This document shows positions 6,869 to 9,299 of a stretch of 9,299 bases of DNA, one piece after another. The position numbers were made by a program, and so were the translations under genes. The stretch is from the NCBI GenBank assembly GCA_002426495.1, contig DIQC01000001.1, forward strand, positions 36,539-45,837, written 5' to 3'. This DNA comes from Thermacetogenium sp. UBA5472 (GTDB lineage Bacteria > Bacillota > DSM-12270 > Thermacetogeniales > Thermacetogeniaceae). The number at the start of each line of letters is the position of its first letter. The first letter of the stretch is position 1. The notes under the pieces were generated by a model that was not told where the DNA came from, searched no databases, and saw only the letters and a list, made by a program, of their open reading frames with translations.

Positions 6869-8041
6869 TTAGAAAAACGTCCCGTAGAGCCATCCGGAAA
6901 GTGTAGCCATTACAACAACCAGTCCCGCGTAAGTCAATCCCTTTTTCGCTCCGATAACCCTGACGATCACCAGCATACTGGGCAAACTCAAAGCAGGACC
7001 TGCGAGCAGTAGAGCCAGGGCAGGGCCTTTCCCCATACCGGATCCGATCAATCCCTGCAGGATGGGGACTTCTGTCAATGTCGCAAAGTACATCAGCGCA
7101 CCTGCCAGAGATGCTGCAAAATTGGCCTGTAAGGAATTGCCCCCTACTACAGCAGCAATCCATTCAGATGGAATAATTCCATTGTCCAAACCTGGCCTCC
7201 CCAGCAGAAATCCTGCCACAATAACTCCTGCGAACAGCAGAGGAATGATCTGTTTGGTAAAAAACCAGGTGGCATCCATCCAGGAAGAAACTTCATCCTT
7301 ATCAAACCAGCGCCAAACCATCAACCCCAGAATAATCAGCAAAGCTCCAGCAAGATACCACTTCACCTGAAAAACAACCAGCCAAAATCCTTCACTACCC
7401 TCAGGTTTACCCCAAGCAGCAAAAATTAGAATGAAGATCATGACAAGAAAATACGATAGCGTCTGCAATGGAGTCCTTTTCTCTTCAGGCAGTTCGGCCG
7501 CCAGTTTGCGAGAGCTTTCTAATCTTTCCTGTTCCTCCTTCCGGAAGATAAAAGCCATGAGGAGGCCGATCACTAAGGCAAAGATTACAGCACCTACTAC
7601 CCTGGCTATACCCAGTTCCCATCCTAGCACTCTAGCTGTGAATACAATGGCCAGAATATTGATGGCAGGACCAGAGTAGAGAAAAGCGATAGCAGGGCCA
7701 AGCCCGGCACCTCGCTTGTAGATTCCGCCGAAAAGTGGAAGTACTGTACAGGAACAGACCGCCAGCACCGCCCCGGAAACAGAACCTACTAGATAGGCTA
7801 CCCACTGTTTGGCTTCACCACCGAAGTACTTGATCACTGCTTGCTGAGAGAGAAAGTAAGAAATCGCCCCAGCAATAAACAACGCCGGTACCAAACAGAA
7901 GAGAACATGCTCCTGCACATACTCCTGCAGCATCATAAATCCTTCGAGAATTGCTTTACTTACCCTTGGATGCCCAAAGGGAATAAAATAGGCTGCTAAA
8001 AAAAGCGCTATTAATAGTAGAAATTTATTGCGTTCCTTCAT
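6869..8041 (-). CDS. PF03773-family permease (ArsP-like, predicted soft-metal or organoarsenical exporter)
   Basis: A 390-residue inner-membrane protein built as two similar halves. The first half has AVCSCTVLPLFGG (C96, C98) followed by GLGPAIAFLYSGPAINI. The second half has TLTEVPILQGLIGSG followed by KGPALALLLAGPALSLPSM. A charged cytoplasmic stretch at about 165-190 (EEQERLESSRKLAAELPEEK) separates them. This two-half plan with a CSCT motif is that of the PF03773 (DUF318) permeases, which include ArsP, an exporter of trivalent organoarsenicals. The two cysteines in a membrane helix could hold a soft metal or metalloid. The substrate cannot be assigned from sequence. The start is ATG 8041, with GGGAGG about 7 bases upstream. 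It is the first gene of the permease-to-arsR operon, behind the 8082-8120 promoter. Confidence 0.88.
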   Translation of the reverse strand: MKERNKFLLLIALFLAAYFIPFGHPRVSKAILEGFMMLQEYVQEHVLFCLVPALFIAGAISYFLSQQAVIKYFGGEAKQWVAYLVGSVSGAVLAVCSCTVLPLFGGIYKRGAGLGPAIAFLYSGPAINILAIVFTARVLGWELGIARVVGAVIFALVIGLLMAFIFRKEEQERLESSRKLAAELPEEKRTPLQTLSYFLVMIFILIFAAWGKPEGSEGFWLVVFQVKWYLAGALLIILGLMVWRWFDKDEVSSWMDATWFFTKQIIPLLFAGVIVAGFLLGRPGLDNGIIPSEWIAAVVGGNSLQANFAASLAGALMYFATLTEVPILQGLIGSGMGKGPALALLLAGPALSLPSMLVIVRVIGAKKGLTYAGLVVVMATLSGWLYGTFF

Positions 8042-8081
8042 CTTGTCCCCTCCCTTAGTAAATATTATTTATATTAAACTA

Positions 8082-8120
8082 ATACTAAATTAGTATATAC
8101 CTATATTCTCATATTGTTAT
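8082..8120 (-). promoter_or_regulatory. Predicted permease-operon promoter with overlapping palindromic operator
   Basis: On the minus strand ATAACA (8115-8120) and TATACT (8092-8097) stand 17 bp apart, 4/6 and 5/6 matches to the sigma-A boxes. The -10 box overlaps a near-perfect 15-bp palindrome, ATACTAAATTAGTAT (8082-8096). More TTAGT/ACTAA half-sites lie at 8078-8082 and 8055-8059. ArsR repressors bind AT-rich palindromes at promoters, so this is the best operator candidate for the repressor encoded at the end of the operon. The site is inferred; the surroundings are very AT-rich. Confidence 0.45.
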
Positions 8121-8296
8121 ATATAATGCAATACCTAAATTAATGATTTTCGAAATATATAGAGTATTAAAACCTTGTTGCCACACTTGCATGGCTCAGT
8201 AGAAATGCTAGCCAAACAAAAAAGGTTCTGAACGAGCACAAACAATTTTTTCATGTTTTGTGCTTTGCGCAGCAGGTTTTAATTAATCTTACTCGT
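8121..8296 (+). other. Divergent intergenic region with nested inverted repeats; no gene seen
   Basis: The gap between the permease and DGC genes is about 310 bp and holds no convincing ORF. A perfect TATAAT on the plus strand (8122-8127) precedes nested complementary stretches: AACCTT 8171-8176 with AAGGTT 8222-8227, TTGTT with AACAA inside it, and GGCT 8193-8196 with AGCC 8210-8213. A second hairpin pairs AGCACAAACA (8235-8244) with TGTTTTGTGCT (8254-8264), with one bulged T. If transcribed from the 8122 box, this could be a structured leader or small RNA. No T run follows the second hairpin, so it is not a terminator. Chance pairing in AT-rich DNA is possible. Confidence 0.25.
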
Positions 8297-8302
8297 TATA
8301 AT
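8297..8302 (+). promoter_or_regulatory. -10 box for the DGC gene
   Basis: A perfect TATAAT lies about 50 bp upstream of the DGC start codon. No good -35 hexamer is found 16-18 bp upstream (CAGGTT to GGTTTT), so the promoter is weak or needs help from a regulator. Confidence 0.4.
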
Positions 8303-8352
8303 TACTTAGGAAGTGCGCGTTACCATACTCACTATAACAGGAGGAAGAGCTG

Positions 8353-8724
8353 ATGTCTGATAGTTGCGAGAAAAAAGTAATTATTGTTTCTTGCCCAGGT
8401 GGTTCTAATGTATCTTTAATCTCTTACCAAGCTGCAAGTATTTTGCAAAAAGAAGGTTATGGTAAATTCGTGCGTCTGGCCGGAGATAAATTTAAAGAAA
8501 AAGACAAGCAGCGTTTAGCCGAAGCAGCCCAGGACGCTGATCAATGGCTGCTCATTGATGGCTGCAGTAAGGGTTGCGGGAAAACCGCTCTTGAAGATGC
8601 AGGTCTCAAAGCAGATCACTACCTAGTCGTGACAAATTATGGGATAGAACGGGAAATGAAGATAGATTTTTCTGATGAAGAGGTGAATAAAGTATTGAAC
8701 GAAGCAAAAAAAGTAATTGGTTAG
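8353..8724 (+). CDS. DGC-domain protein, putative zinc-binding (PF08859)
   Basis: A 123-residue cytoplasmic protein of the DGC family, named for its Asp-Gly-Cys motif. The motif is seen as LLIDGCSKGCGK (D69, G70, C71, C75). SCPGGSNV near the N-terminus (C14) is the family's other conserved cysteine site, and C5 is extra. These cysteines suggest a bound metal, probably zinc, but no reaction is known for the family. The start is ATG 8353, with AGGAGG 8 bases upstream. It is transcribed away from the permease operon and followed by a strong terminator, so it is probably a single-gene transcript. From memory, DGC proteins often sit near ArsR, thioredoxin and permease genes. It is the only plus-strand gene in the window. 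Confidence 0.88.
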   Translation: MSDSCEKKVIIVSCPGGSNVSLISYQAASILQKEGYGKFVRLAGDKFKEKDKQRLAEAAQDADQWLLIDGCSKGCGKTALEDAGLKADHYLVVTNYGIEREMKIDFSDEEVNKVLNEAKKVIG

Positions 8725-8788
8725 GAATTTTTAAAAGGAGCGCTTAAATTTTTAACTAAACTTTACTAAATATAAAATGAATCTGATT

Positions 8789-8829
8789 GCCGATTGAGAT
8801 GCAGTGTGCATCCCGGTCGGCATTTTTTT
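8789..8829 (+). terminator. Strong Rho-independent terminator of the DGC gene
   Basis: Bases 8789-8803 and 8807-8821 pair into a 15-bp stem with one A/C mismatch and two G-T pairs, closed by a GTG loop. TTTTTTT follows at 8823-8829. It lies 65 bp after the DGC stop. This is the clearest terminator in the window. Confidence 0.9.
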
Positions 8830-8875
8830 CACTAACTTACAAAATCATATTGACAACTATCGTTGTGACAAGGGT

Positions 8876-8902
8876 GTGGCAAGGGGACGTTTCGTTTGCC
8901 AC
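8876..8902. repeat. REP-like hairpin with GGGGACGTTTCG loop
   Basis: GTGGCAA (8876-8882) and TTGCCAC (8896-8902) form a perfect 7-bp stem around a 13-base loop, GGGGACGTTTCGT. The loop resembles the GGGGACGGTTC core of the other two copies. It looks like a dispersed palindromic repeat in a gene-free region. Confidence 0.5.
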
Positions 8903-8933
8903 CACTATCAAAAGTCGGTGGGATCAGGGGATC

Positions 8934-8948
8934 AGAGGACGGTTCTCT
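8934..8948. repeat. REP-like hairpin AGAGGACGGTTCTCT
   Basis: AGAGGA and TTCTCT pair (one G-T) around CGG. It shares GGACGGTTC with the 6491 copy and lies 32 bp after the 8876-8902 hairpin, so two repeat units sit side by side. The flanks contain GGATCAGGGGATCAG, a short direct repeat of GATCAG. Confidence 0.45.
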
Positions 8949-9026
8949 ATTAAATGTAATCGGCTGTGGAAAGCAATACTGAGTAATAGGGATCAGACAT
9001 AAACATAATAAATATGATACGGTTCC

Positions 9027-9058
9027 AAAAAAACACCCCAGAATTGTCCTAGGGTGTT
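9027..9058 (-). terminator. Minus-strand Rho-independent terminator
   Basis: On the minus strand AACACCC (9058-9052) pairs with GGGTGTT (9038-9032) around a 13-base loop, followed by a run of six or more T (9033-9027). A terminator here means some transcript enters from the right. The only coding trace just upstream is the short open stretch at 9093-9158. Confidence 0.7.
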
Positions 9059-9299
9059 AATCATTAAATATCCATTGATATAGCCCTTATTTTTATTTCT
9101 CCTCTTCAAGATAGTTTATCTTTGCCTCAACAGCTTCAGTTTCCAAAACTTCACCTGTTTACACACCTTAAATTTTTTCACGTATACATGAAAGTATTCG
9201 ACAATAACAGATAACCAGTGCCTTTACAAGGAGAGATTCTTTCTTCCTGTAGCAAGCTCGGGTAGCCTACATGTCTGCGAACCCGGGCGCACTAAAACA
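9059..9299 (-). other. No complete gene; short ORF remnant and edge hairpin
   Basis: I see no full gene in this stretch. On the minus strand 9093-9158 is open for 21 codons after a stop at 9159-9161 and ends EEK-stop; it reads like a natural charged C-terminus (GEVLETEAVEAKINYLEEE) but has no good start. It may be the broken end of an old gene or chance. At the edge GCTCGGGT (9256-9263) pairs with ACCCGGGC (9281-9288), an 8-bp GC-rich stem with a 17-base loop, unlike the AT-rich flanks. It could be part of a structured RNA continuing beyond the window; it matches no RNA family I can name. Confidence 0.3.

Noticed and set aside
8787..9002. 71-aa plus-strand ORF
   Set aside because: It begins inside the DGC terminator stem and runs through the REP-like hairpins; no ribosome site and no domain.
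9256..9288. Edge hairpin as a tRNA T-arm (GGTTCG seen on the minus strand)
   Set aside because: The loop is far too long (17 bases) and no acceptor, anticodon or CCA end can be drawn.
1..9299. CRISPR array, phage genes, insertion sequence or toxin-antitoxin pair
   Set aside because: No regularly spaced repeats, no transposase or phage proteins, and no paired small toxin-like ORFs were found.

Overview
The window looks like a chromosomal segment from a Gram-positive bacterium, most likely an anaerobic member of the Clostridia (Firmicutes). The reasons are strong AGGAGG-type ribosome binding sites, frequent GTG and TTG starts, the gene order ruvC-ruvA-ruvB-queH-DUF2905-queA, and the small redox and metal-handling proteins. 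The species cannot be named from the sequence alone. Almost all genes are on the minus strand; the only plus-strand gene is near the right end.

Left part (1-3789, read right to left): a tight housekeeping operon. RuvC, RuvA and RuvB (Holliday-junction resolution) overlap or nearly touch. They are followed by QueH, a small DUF2905 membrane protein, and QueA, which is cut by the window edge. QueA makes epoxyqueuosine in tRNA and QueH reduces it to queuosine, so the last two steps of queuosine synthesis sit together. QueA starts at a TTG codon.

Middle (3856-5250): a 14-helix DHA2-type MFS drug or solute exporter, in the same direction as ruvC and 66 bp upstream of it. Its upstream region carries repeated GTAAA(T/G) words.

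Right-centre (5444-8041, minus strand): a five-gene accessory operon. In order of transcription it encodes a PF03773/ArsP-like permease, a 77-aa CxxC thioredoxin-fold protein, a 70-aa cysteine-rich protein, a 107-aa thioredoxin-fold-like protein with a CACCSTC cluster, and an ArsR/SmtB-family repressor with a CVC thiol motif. A DGC-domain protein (8353-8724) is transcribed divergently. A 15-bp palindrome overlaps the best predicted promoter of the permease. Together this looks like a thiol-based sensing, reduction and export system for a soft metal or metalloid; the substrate is not known. It is the best candidate here for an incompletely described system.

Right end (8725-9299): no gene recognised. 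It holds a strong terminator for the DGC gene, two REP-like hairpins sharing a GGACG(G/T)TTC core (a third copy lies at 6491), a minus-strand terminator with a small ORF remnant behind it, and a GC-rich hairpin at the very edge.
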